Translations under genes and position numbers: made by a program
The notes under the pieces: model-generated
The model's input: the letters and a program-made list of their open reading frames with translations, nothing else
Told to the model about the DNA's origin: nothing
The model's database searches: none
Source: DTU018 sp964618175
Lineage (GTDB): Bacteria; Bacillota; Syntrophomonadia; Syntrophomonadales; Syntrophomonadaceae
Length of the DNA stretch: 39,530 bases
NCBI GenBank assembly: GCA_964618175.1
Contig: CAZTZX010000011.1
Location: 1-39,530 of the forward strand
Reading direction: 5' to 3'
In this document: one piece after another, positions 8,010 through 16,244 of the stretch
How positions within the stretch are numbered: position 1 is the stretch's first letter
Layout of the letters: each line of letters begins with the position of its first letter

Positions 8010-8034
8010 AGCCTCGCTCTTTCCAGGCGAGGCT
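8010..8034 (-). terminator. Terminator of the aminotransferase gene
   Basis: On the minus strand AGCCTCGC (8034-8027) pairs with GCGAGGCT (8017-8010) and is followed by CTTTGTCTC, 15 nt beyond the stop. The U-tract is short, so efficiency may be moderate. Confidence 0.65.
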
Positions 8035-8048
8035 CGCTGGCTTATTAC

Positions 8049-9116
8049 TTATTCAATCGGGATTGTCCAGCCAAAGGGATCTTCCATCGCACCGCTTTGA
8101 ATACCGGTAATGGTATCATAGATCCGTTTAGATAGTTCACCGGTCTGTCCACCGTTAATGGTAATGATGTTGTCATTCCAATTTAACGATCCTATAGGCG
8201 ATATTACTGCAGCAGTACCAGTGCCAAAGGCTTCATCCAATCGGCCTTCCGAGTGAGCCTGATAAATCTCTTCAATGCCAATACGCCGTTCTTCAACTGG
8301 GATTCCCCAGTGCTTAAGCAAGGCTATGCTTGAATCGCGAGTGATGCCAGCCAGAATACTTCCTTCCAATAAAGGCGTAACCACCTTTCCATCGATCTTA
8401 AAGAAGACATTCATGGTGCCGACTTCTTCAATATACTTGCGTTCCACTCCGTCCAGCCACAGCACCTGAGTATAGCCTTTATCGTGAGCCTCAACCTGAG
8501 ATTTCAAGCTGGCAGCATAGTTTCCGGGGGTCTTAGCAAATCCGATTCCGCCTTTAACAGCCCGGACGTATTTGCTTTCTATGTAAATTTTGATCGGGTC
8601 GATCCCTTCCGGATAGTAGGCACCTACCGGCGAGAGGATGATCATAAACTTATATGTATGTGAAGGACGTACACCCAGATAAGGATCAGTAGCAATGATA
8701 AAAGGTCTGATATATAGAGAAGTTCCCTCGGCTTGAGGTATCCAGTCTTTTTCTAGTTTGACCAGAGTCTTAATGGCTTCTACCCCAAAGTCTACATCGA
8801 TAGGAGGAATACACAATCTATCATTGGAGATATTGACCCGCGCCATATTTTTATGAGGTCTAAATAGTAATATTCTGCCATCACGGGCCTTATAGGCTTT
8901 CAGTCCTTCAAAAATTGCCTGTCCATAGTGAAAAACCATGGTTGCAGGATCCATCATCAGGGGCTGGTAAGGAATAATTCGGGGATCGTGCCACCCTACT
9001 CCTTCAGTGTAGTCCATAATAAACATGTGATCGGTAAAATAATTGCCAAAGCCTAAATTATTCTGATCAGGCTTTGTTTTCGATGTTGGGCTTTGTTCAA
9101 TAGTGATCTGACCCAT
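8049..9116 (-). CDS. ilvE: Branched-chain amino acid aminotransferase
   Basis: This PLP enzyme interconverts Val, Leu and Ile with their 2-oxo acids using glutamate. The 355-residue length and the motifs FHYGQAIFEGLKAYK and EEVGTMNVFF match the larger BCAT subfamily. The PLP lysine is Lys195 in GFAKTPGNYAASL, and the C-terminal GTGTAAVISPIG loop binds the cofactor phosphate. The ATG at 9116 follows GAAGGAGTGGAAGG. It is monocistronic with its own terminator. No T-box or leucine leader was seen in the 140 nt upstream. Confidence 0.93.
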   Translation of the reverse strand: MGQITIEQSPTSKTKPDQNNLGFGNYFTDHMFIMDYTEGVGWHDPRIIPYQPLMMDPATMVFHYGQAIFEGLKAYKARDGRILLFRPHKNMARVNISNDRLCIPPIDVDFGVEAIKTLVKLEKDWIPQAEGTSLYIRPFIIATDPYLGVRPSHTYKFMIILSPVGAYYPEGIDPIKIYIESKYVRAVKGGIGFAKTPGNYAASLKSQVEAHDKGYTQVLWLDGVERKYIEEVGTMNVFFKIDGKVVTPLLEGSILAGITRDSSIALLKHWGIPVEERRIGIEEIYQAHSEGRLDEAFGTGTAAVISPIGSLNWNDNIITINGGQTGELSKRIYDTITGIQSGAMEDPFGWTIPIE

Positions 9117-9254
9117 ATTCCTTCCACTCCTTCAAAAGGGTAATAACTCATCTATTCAGTATAATCAACTGTTAAAGCATTTTCAAATTTAACTTTCCCT
9201 AACACAGTGTACCGTCATTGAAGTGAAAGTCGTCCGTAGCAGCTAGCAAATGAG

Positions 9255-9276
9255 AAAAGGGCCTCGGTTGAGGCCC
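9255..9276 (-). terminator. Terminator of the SleB gene
   Basis: GGGCCTC and GAGGCCC (9259-9265, 9270-9276) form a 7-bp stem with a 4-nt loop; on the minus strand TTTTCTC follows. It lies about 25 nt beyond the sleB stop. Confidence 0.75.
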
Positions 9277-9300
9277 CCTGGTGTTTACCATTTTTAAGAC

Positions 9301-9993
9301 TTATAGAGCAAAAACATGTTTGCCAATTTGATTAATAATGGGGCGGCTCCACACCCACTTGCTGGTGGCTGTGACCGGGTTCCAATAATAGATAGCCCCA
9401 CCGGTGGGATCCCATCCTCGTAAGGCTGCCTGAACAGCCTGGTGACTGCTTTCATCTGGTTCCATGTAAAACTGTCCATCATTGATGGCAGTAAATGCTC
9501 CCGGTTCGAAAATTACCTTTTGAACACTGTTGCCAAATTTCTTCGATTCCAAGCGGTTCAGCACCACTGCTACTATAGCTACCTTACCTTCAAAGGATTC
9601 ACCCCGAGCTTCTCCGTGCACTAATCGAGCCAAATCATAAACGTCACTCTGGGATATCAGAGCTAAGCCTCCCCGTGAAGGGGTGACATTCCCGGCATTC
9701 ACAGCTATAGGAGCTGCACTTGCATCACTATTTAACGGTGTACTCACCTGTTTGATCACCTGCTGTGCCGTGGCTTTACCAGTAATACCGTCCACCACCA
9801 GCCTATTATCTGTTTGAAAACTCTTAACAGCTTCAAAGGTATTCCACCCATATTGGCCATCCGCTTGTCCTACCGAATAGCCCAGATATCCCAGGTCTTG
9901 CTGGAGTTGCTGAACATCATAGCCCTGGTCACCCATACCTAGAGTACGATCCCCCAAAAACGCCAAGACAGGCTGTACCGGTACTGCAATCAT
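9301..9993 (-). CDS. sleB: Spore cortex-lytic enzyme / cell wall hydrolase SleB, probably starting upstream at a non-ATG codon
   Basis: SleB cleaves spore cortex peptidoglycan during germination. The protein has an N-terminal peptidoglycan-binding domain (about residues 18-80, MGDQGYDVQQLQQDLGYLGY) and a C-terminal Hydrolase_2 domain with the catalytic Glu128 in RLVHGEARGE, then WDPTGGAIYYWNP. The first ATG is at 9993, but it falls inside a hydrophobic signal peptide: the frame stays open upstream and encodes a basic LRSR followed by LISIIIAIVIMIA, with likely cleavage after QPVLA. The only good ribosome site, GGAAGGAG, lies upstream at about 10050-10057, 7 nt before an ATC codon (10044) or 13 nt before an ATT (10038). 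The true start is thus probably ATC or ATT, or a sequence error hides an ATG. Confidence 0.88.
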   Translation of the reverse strand: MIAVPVQPVLAFLGDRTLGMGDQGYDVQQLQQDLGYLGYSVGQADGQYGWNTFEAVKSFQTDNRLVVDGITGKATAQQVIKQVSTPLNSDASAAPIAVNAGNVTPSRGGLALISQSDVYDLARLVHGEARGESFEGKVAIVAVVLNRLESKKFGNSVQKVIFEPGAFTAINDGQFYMEPDESSHQAVQAALRGWDPTGGAIYYWNPVTATSKWVWSRPIINQIGKHVFAL

Positions 9994-10273
9994 AATAACT
10001 ATCGCTATAATTATTGAAATAAGTCGTGATCTTAGAATATTGATAGTATCACTCCTTCCACTACCCGATTTTACTTGGTATCAATGGATTAAAGCAAAGC
10101 TTGTTTCATGGTCAGATCCGTCTTGGGAGCCCGGACAAGCACATATATTTCTATTCATTCCCAAAATCCTTACATATCATCATGCCAATCATAGTAAAAC
10201 AGGTCGATACCAACTTGTTCCGTGAATTATTTTGGAAATTCAGCCATTAGGCTGGATCAGCAGGAAAAATAAA

Positions 10274-10303
10274 CCCACCTCACAATTGTTTTTAAGAGGT
10301 GGG
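10274..10303 (-). terminator. Second of two tandem terminators after the carbonic anhydrase gene
   Basis: CCCACCTC pairs with GAGGTGGG around a 14-nt loop; on the minus strand the tail is TTTATTTTT. It lies beyond the stronger hairpin at 10314-10336. The stretch 10060-10270 between sleB and these hairpins shows no gene. Confidence 0.65.
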
Positions 10304-10307
10304 AAAC

Positions 10308-10336
10308 AAAAAAGCTGATGCCATTTAAGCACCAGC
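10308..10336 (-). terminator. First terminator after the carbonic anhydrase gene
   Basis: On the minus strand GCTGGTGC pairs with GCATCAGC (one G-U pair) around a 7-nt loop, followed by TTTTTT. It starts 17 nt beyond the stop. Confidence 0.75.
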
Positions 10337-10352
10337 CTAATAAAATAACAAT

Positions 10353-10973
10353 TTACTCGTAAAAGGTAACCTGACCGGTTTCCTGACAATATTTTGCCCC
10401 TAATACGCGCAGACTCCCCTTATGAAGAAATTCCTCTATAACCGGACTGGCTTGTACTTCAGCTACCATAGCTTTGATATTGTGATCTTCCGCATGCTCA
10501 TAGACTGCGGCACCAGTCGCTCCACTGCTGCGCACCATTTCCACGGAAGGCCTGATCCTCTCCACAATAGCCCCAATGCTGCCCGGAGCCTCTCCTCCAT
10601 CCACCGTGGCCTTTACTGCGCCACAGTGGTTGTGACCCAGGATAACCAATAAAGGAGCCTGCAGGTGTTCCACTCCATATTCCACGCTTCCCATAGTCAG
10701 AGGACCTAATATGTTACCAGCTACCCTAATAACAAACAAGTCACCTAGTCCTTGATCAAACACTATCTCCGGTGGCAAGCGCGAGTCGGAACATGATACT
10801 ATTACCGCAAAAGGTTTTTGCCCCTTTTCCACCAGAAAATTGCGTTTTTCTGCGCTCACGTCCTGCTTTAAGGCTTGATTGGTTGCGTAGCGCAGGTTGC
10901 CTTCTTTCAACAAAGATAAAGCCTCTTGATGAGAAGTAATCTCTTCCAATCGTTGGTACGCCCCTTCAGTCAT
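10353..10973 (-). CDS. Beta-class carbonic anhydrase
   Basis: This zinc enzyme interconverts CO2 and bicarbonate, probably supplying bicarbonate to carboxylases or handling CO2 in anaerobic metabolism. The 206-residue protein has all zinc ligands: Cys61, His114 and Cys117 (motifs CSDSR and HNHC), plus the Asp63-Arg65 dyad. VIRVAGNILG and SVEYGVEHL are family blocks. The ATG at 10973 follows AGAAGGGGAGAGG. No signal peptide is visible, so it is cytoplasmic. It is monocistronic with a double terminator. Confidence 0.93.
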   Translation of the reverse strand: MTEGAYQRLEEITSHQEALSLLKEGNLRYATNQALKQDVSAEKRNFLVEKGQKPFAVIVSCSDSRLPPEIVFDQGLGDLFVIRVAGNILGPLTMGSVEYGVEHLQAPLLVILGHNHCGAVKATVDGGEAPGSIGAIVERIRPSVEMVRSSGATGAAVYEHAEDHNIKAMVAEVQASPVIEEFLHKGSLRVLGAKYCQETGQVTFYE

Positions 10974-11130
10974 TTTCCTCTCCCCTTCTTATACAGATAG
11001 TGCCGTTTTGTGCCTATATTCTAATTACTAGGCTGATTATCCTGCCCGGAGTGAAAAAGGAACTCGATCAGCAATGCATCCTTGAAACGGAGGATTACCA
11101 AGGGGGCTCCCTTCTATGATCTTTTTCTAT

Positions 11131-11239
11131 AAGCAATCTTTTTTGTTAACAATCTGTGATCATCATGGCGCTTCCAATATTGAATTTGCGGTTGATAGCC
11201 TTTGAAAAACTAAAGACTAACCCGAGTCTCTATTACCAC
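11131..11239 (-). pseudogene. Decayed duplicate of the 3' end of the upstream lipoprotein gene
   Basis: Read on the minus strand directly after the lipoprotein stop, this stretch is homologous to that gene's own C-terminal codons. The lipoprotein has FAEGDQLEIQYQEREDDR; here the aligned frame gives FFKGYQPQIQYWKRHDDH, preceded by an ET..L match and an in-frame TAG where the lipoprotein has Gly. The nucleotide match is about two thirds over the best 56 positions. It has no start codon and no ribosome site, so it is a remnant of a tandem duplication rather than a gene. Nothing else is seen in 10974-11130. Confidence 0.6.
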
Positions 11240-11241
11240 AG

Positions 11242-11619
11242 TCAACTGGTAGGCTCGCGGCGGGCTTCCTTTTTGTCAACTTTTAGGAGTAGGGGGCGAT
11301 CATCTTCGCGCTCCTGGTATTGGATCTCCAGTTGATCCCCTTCTGCAAACCCCAGATTATCCCAGGTTTCCATCATATCCTCCGTCAACTGGAAGGCGAG
11401 CGGACTTCCCTGCAGATCCATTTCCACTGAATTATTATCAATGCGTCCCGTATAGGTGGCCGTGGCCTTAGTGGCGTCAGGATCAGTTGTGTCTCCCGCT
11501 GGTTGGGAAGGAGTCTGTTCAGATGGCTGTTGATTTGTCTCTGATTCCGCGCACCCGATCATCATCATGGCCATTAAAGCCAGTATCAATAACAATCCCA
11601 CTGTTTTCTTAAATTTCAT
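11242..11619 (-). CDS. Small lipoprotein of unknown function
   Basis: The protein has a lipoprotein signal (MKFKKTVGLLLILALMAMMM followed by IGC, with acylation on that Cys), a low-complexity Gln/Ser/Thr/Pro linker, and a compact domain of about 70 residues beginning ATYTGRIDNNSVEMDL and ending before the Lys/Arg-rich C-terminus. It should sit on the outer face of the membrane. The start is the ATG at 11619, 8 nt after GGAGG; an ATG five codons upstream overlaps that site. I do not recognise the domain, which looks beta-rich and acidic. A degraded copy of its last third follows immediately downstream. Confidence 0.75.
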   Translation of the reverse strand: MKFKKTVGLLLILALMAMMMIGCAESETNQQPSEQTPSQPAGDTTDPDATKATATYTGRIDNNSVEMDLQGSPLAFQLTEDMMETWDNLGFAEGDQLEIQYQEREDDRPLLLKVDKKEARREPTS

Positions 11620-11697
11620 ATAAGTAACCTCCATTGCAAATCAAAACACCACTAATACTCATTACGTTACCTTCCCCATAAACCTTACATAGGTTGT

Positions 11698-12204
11698 TTA
11701 AGTGATCAGCTCGGTTATTTCATTATAAATAGCAACAACTTCATCTAAGGGTATACGCACTAAACCACTTGAAGAAGGCGCCACAAAATCCTTAACTCCT
11801 TCAACGATAATATCAGCTTGCAATCCCCAATCTATCTGGCGTTTCCCACTGTATTCCTGGTAGACTCCCTTGCCCACAAAACATACCAAGCGAGGCCGGT
11901 AAGTCTGAACCTTGTGCCTTAATTCTTGTTGGCCCAATCGGAACTCATCTCGGGTGATGTCAGTTGCAGCACGGGTAGGACGCTGCACAATATTGGTAAA
12001 CCCATAGCCGAGTTCCAACAATAGGTGGTCTTCTTCGGGGAGATACTTACGGGCCGTTAAACCAGACCGGTAAAGAATAGTCCAAAACCGATTACTGGGA
12101 TTAGCATAGTGATGACCAACTTCAGCCGATCGCAGACTGGGATTAAAGCCTACAAAAATAACCTTTAAGCCGGATTGCAAATAATCAGGTATAAGTCTTT
12201 TCAC
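11698..12204 (-). CDS. mug: Mismatch-specific uracil/thymine DNA glycosylase, Mug/TDG family
   Basis: The enzyme removes uracil or thymine mispaired with guanine. The 168-residue protein carries family motif 1 (VGFNPSLRSAEVGHHYANP followed by SNRFW), where the Asn of GFNPS activates the water, and the second motif APSSSGLVR, equivalent to NPSGLSR with substitutions in the intercalation loop. The start is GTG at 12204 with AAGGAAGG 5 nt upstream. It is monocistronic; no SOS box is apparent in the 60 nt upstream. Confidence 0.85.
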   Translation of the reverse strand: MKRLIPDYLQSGLKVIFVGFNPSLRSAEVGHHYANPSNRFWTILYRSGLTARKYLPEEDHLLLELGYGFTNIVQRPTRAATDITRDEFRLGQQELRHKVQTYRPRLVCFVGKGVYQEYSGKRQIDWGLQADIIVEGVKDFVAPSSSGLVRIPLDEVVAIYNEITELIT

Positions 12205-12469
12205 AATAACCTTCCTTACCGACTGTCCTCAAAACTACACAAGCGTCTTAAAACCTACACAACTTAGTATGGTGCACTCCACCACTAGCTTGATATCAGT
12301 TTATCATTAATTGTGTGCAAATTCCGCTACATACTCTTTCACTCCCCGTTATTAAAAAAGCTGACGGTTGGGAACTAGCCGGCTGGTACATATCTTGCAA
12401 TAGTTAATGTGTGAATATTCTAAATAGTGTGATATGATTCAGAAAATGGAAGAAAGTGGAGGTATCATC

Positions 12470-13837
12470 ATGAGTACGTATATGGAGGAGTATCGCCGCA
12501 AATTGATCAGTGCGGATGAAGCCGCCAAACTGGTGCAGTCCAACGATATTTTGGAGTATGGTATGTTTGCCACCAAACCAATCGACTTTGATGTAGCCTT
12601 GGGCAAAAGAGCCGGAGAGGGACTGCAGAACGTATCTATTCGAGCTACGGGGTCGGTGCTGCCGATACCGGAAGTTATTAAATGCGACCCTGAACAGAAA
12701 ACCTTTCAGTATTTCAGTTGGTACTTTACCGCTCTCGATCGAAAAGCCGCCGATTTAGGTTTAGCATGCCACGCCCCTTTTAACTACCATGAAGCTACTA
12801 TGCTGGCCTACAACCCTGATTTCAAAAAATACTGGGCGGATGTATGGTGTGCTCAGGTCACTCCGATGGATCGGGCGGGATGTTTTAATTTCGGCTTGGG
12901 CAACTCTCACAATCGCGGTATGGCCCTTAACAGCCGGGTAGCTATTGTAGAGGTCAATCCCAACATGCCTCGTTGTCTGGGCGGAAGCGATGAATATGTG
13001 CACATCAGCGAAATCGATTATATCATTGAGGGATCGGGGCAACCAGTTTTCGCCACCCCACCAGCCGCCGACCCCAGTGAAGCTGAAAAACGTATTGCTG
13101 AACAGATAGTAGGCGAAATAGTAGATGGTGCCTGCTTGCAATTGGGTATAGGGGCACTTCCCAACCTGATTGGCAATATGATCGCTGAATCTGATCTTAA
13201 AGATCTGGGTATACAGAGTGAAATGTTCTGTGATGCTTATGTCAAGATGTATGATACCGGCAAGATAACTAATATGCGCAAGGCAAAAGACATCAACAAA
13301 AGTACTTTTTCTTTCAGTTTGGGAACTCCGGATACTTATGACTTCCTCAATGACAATCCCCGCTGTGCATCTGTTGCTGTTTATGACACTAACAGCCCGG
13401 AGGCGGTAGCTCGCAACACTAATGCCATCTCCATTAATAATATCCTGGAAATAGATTTGCTCTGTCAGGTCTGTTCCGAGAGTTATGGACTGCGCCAAAT
13501 CTCAGGAACAGGTGGTCAGCTTGATTTTGTTACCGGAGCATTCCATTCCCAGGGCGGCAAGAGCTTCCTGGCCTTCTCCTCCACTTTCACTGATTCTGAA
13601 GGTAAACTGCATTCTCGGGTACGCCCCCTGTTAACTCCCGGCGCAATAGTAACAGTTCCTCGTACCCAGGTCCATTATGTAGTAACCGAGTATGGGATAG
13701 TAAATATGAAAGCTAGGTCGATCTGGGGACGAGCGGAAGCTTTGATAAACTTGGCTCATCCCGATTTCAGAGATGAACTATTAGCATCGGCCCGAGAAAT
13801 GAAGATATGGTCGAAGACAAACCGCATACCTTTTTAG
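12470..13837 (+). CDS. Acetyl-CoA hydrolase/transferase family CoA-transferase (Cat2/AbfT-like), copy 1
   Basis: This family moves CoA between acids, for example butyryl-CoA or 4-hydroxybutyryl-CoA and acetate, through a glutamyl-CoA thioester. The 455-residue protein has the oxyanion/CoA-binding block LQLGIGALPN, the probable catalytic Glu251 in GIQSEMFCD, and the C-terminal SGTGGQLDFVTGA and VTEYGIVNM blocks. The start is ATG 12470, 7 nt after GGAGG; an ATG at 12434 lacks a ribosome site. A possible promoter is TTGCAA near 12395 with TATTCT 16 nt on. The paralog begins 35 nt downstream. The substrate cannot be read; acyl-CoA activation or release in butyrate metabolism is inferred. Confidence 0.9.
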   Translation: MSTYMEEYRRKLISADEAAKLVQSNDILEYGMFATKPIDFDVALGKRAGEGLQNVSIRATGSVLPIPEVIKCDPEQKTFQYFSWYFTALDRKAADLGLACHAPFNYHEATMLAYNPDFKKYWADVWCAQVTPMDRAGCFNFGLGNSHNRGMALNSRVAIVEVNPNMPRCLGGSDEYVHISEIDYIIEGSGQPVFATPPAADPSEAEKRIAEQIVGEIVDGACLQLGIGALPNLIGNMIAESDLKDLGIQSEMFCDAYVKMYDTGKITNMRKAKDINKSTFSFSLGTPDTYDFLNDNPRCASVAVYDTNSPEAVARNTNAISINNILEIDLLCQVCSESYGLRQISGTGGQLDFVTGAFHSQGGKSFLAFSSTFTDSEGKLHSRVRPLLTPGAIVTVPRTQVHYVVTEYGIVNMKARSIWGRAEALINLAHPDFRDELLASAREMKIWSKTNRIPF

Positions 13838-13872
13838 TATAGTTATATATCATAGTCTTAGGGGGGAATTCT

Positions 13873-15219
13873 TTGCGGAATTATTCTAGGGAATACCAGG
13901 AAAAATTGGTTTCAGCTGAGTTTGCCGCCAGTCTGGTAAAATCCCATGACTGGATAGATTATGGCAACCTGACTGGCCAAACGGTGGCTTTTGATCAGGC
14001 TCTAGCCCAGAGAGTTAATGAATTAACAGATATCAAAATATGGACCATGTTACCTCAGTATATACCTCAGGTAATGGAAGCTGATCCGGAAAGCCAAACT
14101 TTCACCTGGAACTCCTGGCACTTTTCCAAGTGGGATCGCCGGGCGGCCCAAGAGCAGCGCGCCGTATACTATGCGCCCATGCGCTATTCAGAACTGCCTC
14201 GCTATGTTCGGGAGCATATCGAGCCCATCGATATTTCAGTACGCCAAGTAGCCCCTATGGATGAGCATGGCTACTTCAACTTCGGCCCGCAGAATTCGCA
14301 TAGCCAGGCAGTCTATGAGCGCTCCCGTATAGCCATGGTCGAGGTCAACCAGAATCAGCCCCGCTGTCTGGGTGGCTACCATGAAGCCATCCACATTTCC
14401 CAGGTTGATTATATCATCGAAGGCAGTAATCCTCGTTTACCTGAACTAGTCCCGGCTGCCGCTAGCTCAGCCGATAAGAAAGTAGCCGAATATATCGTCA
14501 ATGAACTGTATGATGGTTGTTGCCTGCAACTGGGCATTGGACCAATGCCTTTATCAGTTGGGCACATGATCGCTCAATCAGATCTCAAGGATTTGGGCTG
14601 TCACACGGAAATGATGGTCGACTCTTATGTAGACATGGTGGAAGCGGGTAAGATAACGGGCCGACATAAGACTACTGATCCAGGCAAACTAGCTTATACT
14701 TTTGCCCTGGGTACACAGCGTTTGTATGATTTTCTGAACAACAACCCGATGTGTAGCAGCTACCCGGTGGACTATACTAACAATGTTAGGGTGGCCTCTG
14801 CTAATGACAATTTAATGACCGTGAATAACGTGGTAGAGGTTGATATTTACGGTCAAGTTTGCGCCGAATCGGTGGGAACCCGTCATATCAGCGGTACCGG
14901 CGGACAGTTAGATTTCGTTTTAGCGGCTTATGAATCCCGGGGCGGGAAATCATTCCTATGTTTACCTTCCACTCATACTGACGAAGATGGTCTGGTGAAG
15001 TCACGTATCGTACCTATTTTGACTCCCGGAGCCATTGTTACTGATTCTCGCACGGTAGCTCAATATATTGTTACCGAATACGGGATGTTTAATCTCAAGG
15101 GGAAATCAACCTGGCAAAGAGCGGAGGGGCTTATTGGGTTGGCTCATCCCGACTTTCGCGACGATCTGATAAAATCAGCTCAGGAGCAGAACATCTGGCG
15201 TCGTTCTCATAAGAGGTAA
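13873..15219 (+). CDS. Acetyl-CoA hydrolase/transferase family CoA-transferase (Cat2/AbfT-like), copy 2
   Basis: This paralog of the preceding gene has 448 residues and aligns over its full length, with the same blocks: LQLGIGPMPLSVG, catalytic Glu246 in GCHTEMMVD, SGTGGQLDFVLAA and VTEYGMFNL. The two copies have diverged clearly in the first 130 residues, where the acyl group is likely selected, suggesting different substrates. The start is TTG 13873 after GGGGGG, 35 nt beyond copy 1, so the pair is one operon ending in a strong terminator at 15244-15268. Confidence 0.9.
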   Translation: MRNYSREYQEKLVSAEFAASLVKSHDWIDYGNLTGQTVAFDQALAQRVNELTDIKIWTMLPQYIPQVMEADPESQTFTWNSWHFSKWDRRAAQEQRAVYYAPMRYSELPRYVREHIEPIDISVRQVAPMDEHGYFNFGPQNSHSQAVYERSRIAMVEVNQNQPRCLGGYHEAIHISQVDYIIEGSNPRLPELVPAAASSADKKVAEYIVNELYDGCCLQLGIGPMPLSVGHMIAQSDLKDLGCHTEMMVDSYVDMVEAGKITGRHKTTDPGKLAYTFALGTQRLYDFLNNNPMCSSYPVDYTNNVRVASANDNLMTVNNVVEVDIYGQVCAESVGTRHISGTGGQLDFVLAAYESRGGKSFLCLPSTHTDEDGLVKSRIVPILTPGAIVTDSRTVAQYIVTEYGMFNLKGKSTWQRAEGLIGLAHPDFRDDLIKSAQEQNIWRRSHKR

Positions 15220-15243
15220 TATCATTATTATCCCTGCAGTATA

Positions 15244-15268
15244 AAAAGAGGCCTATGAGGCCTCTTTT
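15244..15268. terminator. Bidirectional terminator between convergent genes
   Basis: AAAAGAGGCC and GGCCTCTTTT form a perfect 10-bp stem around TATGA. The A/T arms supply a U-tract on both strands, serving the CoA-transferase pair and the convergent crotonase gene. Confidence 0.85.
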
Positions 15269-15292
15269 CTGCAGTAAGATGCGATTTATAGC

Positions 15293-16060
15293 TTAGCTTA
15301 TGGCAGCTAGAACCATTTTCAACGTATCGACCACAGACTTATTAGTAAAGGTGTCAACCAGCAACTGGAAATCATAGGCTTCGATTCCATCGCGGATAGC
15401 CTTGGCTGCATGTCTTTTTTGCATATCTTTGAGCATGATAAAAGGACGGCCAGGTGTATCGATCAAAGCCGATACTTTGGCTTTAGCTTTTTCCATCAAG
15501 TCATCTGCATTATCAGCTAACTCATCGACGACACGATGTTCTAGTGCCCACACGGGATCAAACATCTCACCCTTGAATATAACGTCCCGGTAGTTGGCAT
15601 CAGTATCCAATCCAAAGCGCATTATTTCTGCTTCAGCTGGGGTCAGGGCCAGCCCGATTTTTATTTCCGTCATGCCTAGTTTAATTTTAGGATGATTTAC
15701 ACAGATGCGATAATCACAGGCCATGGAGACAATCATGCCAGCAGCGGTTGCATGGCCATTCATAGCTGCTACTACTGGTTTTGAGCAGGTGAACAGTTTG
15801 TACAAAGTCTCTTCCTCGAATTCAAACCAGTCAATAATAACCTGCGGGCTTGCAAAAGTGGTAAAGGTCTGCAAATCAAAACCACTTGATAAATAGCGGC
15901 CTTCGCCGGTAATTATGATACCTTTAAGCTGTTCTTCCTGGTTGACTCGCTCGACAACTTCCGCCAAGCCCTGTAAAGTCTCGGTGGAAATCGGGTTAAT
16001 CTTACCATTCTTAAACTTAAAGACTACAATATCATTTTCCACTATGTACTCGTAGGACAT
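15293..16060 (-). CDS. Crotonase-family protein (enoyl-CoA hydratase/isomerase) lacking the first catalytic Glu
   Basis: The 255-residue protein has the crotonase fold with the oxyanion-hole segment YLSSGFDLQTF at about residues 56-66 and the helix NGHATAAGMIVSMACDYRI. In true hydratases this helix carries a catalytic Glu; here Ile110 occupies the place. The second acid is kept as Glu132 in MTEIKIGL. One acid only is typical of delta3-delta2-enoyl-CoA isomerases and some hydrolases, so hydratase activity is doubtful. The start is ATG 16060 after GAGAGGAAAGG; an upstream ATG gives an unconvincing leader. It is convergent with the CoA-transferases. Confidence 0.85.
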   Translation of the reverse strand: MSYEYIVENDIVVFKFKNGKINPISTETLQGLAEVVERVNQEEQLKGIIITGEGRYLSSGFDLQTFTTFASPQVIIDWFEFEEETLYKLFTCSKPVVAAMNGHATAAGMIVSMACDYRICVNHPKIKLGMTEIKIGLALTPAEAEIMRFGLDTDANYRDVIFKGEMFDPVWALEHRVVDELADNADDLMEKAKAKVSALIDTPGRPFIMLKDMQKRHAAKAIRDGIEAYDFQLLVDTFTNKSVVDTLKMVLAAIS

Positions 16061-16201
16061 TCCATCACCTTTCCTCTCTAATGAACTCGGTTGTATTCTA
16101 CCTTGATCAGCTAAGCCCTGAGGACACCGGTGTCCTGCAGATAGAGTTTTTCGCTCCGGCACTTAGCTTCCGACATCAGGGCTAACAACCTGAGTATAGT
16201 G

Positions 16202-16228
16202 AAACCCAGGTACCAATGACCTGGGTTT
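16202..16228 (-). terminator. Terminator of the MORN-repeat gene
   Basis: AAACCCAGGT pairs with ACCTGGGTTT around a 7-nt loop, 17 nt beyond the stop of the gene on the minus strand. The A-rich left arm gives TTT on the minus strand. Confidence 0.7.
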
Positions 16229-16244
16229 TATAGATGTAGCTATA

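Noticed and set aside
12233..12263. Short direct repeat AAAACTACACAA / AAAACCTACACAA
   Set aside because: The units are only 12-13 bases with one difference, and no link to a promoter or regulator is visible; chance is likely.
12761..13498. 245-codon open frame on the minus strand
   Set aside because: It lies wholly antisense to a well-supported CoA-transferase gene, has no ribosome site and no family resemblance.
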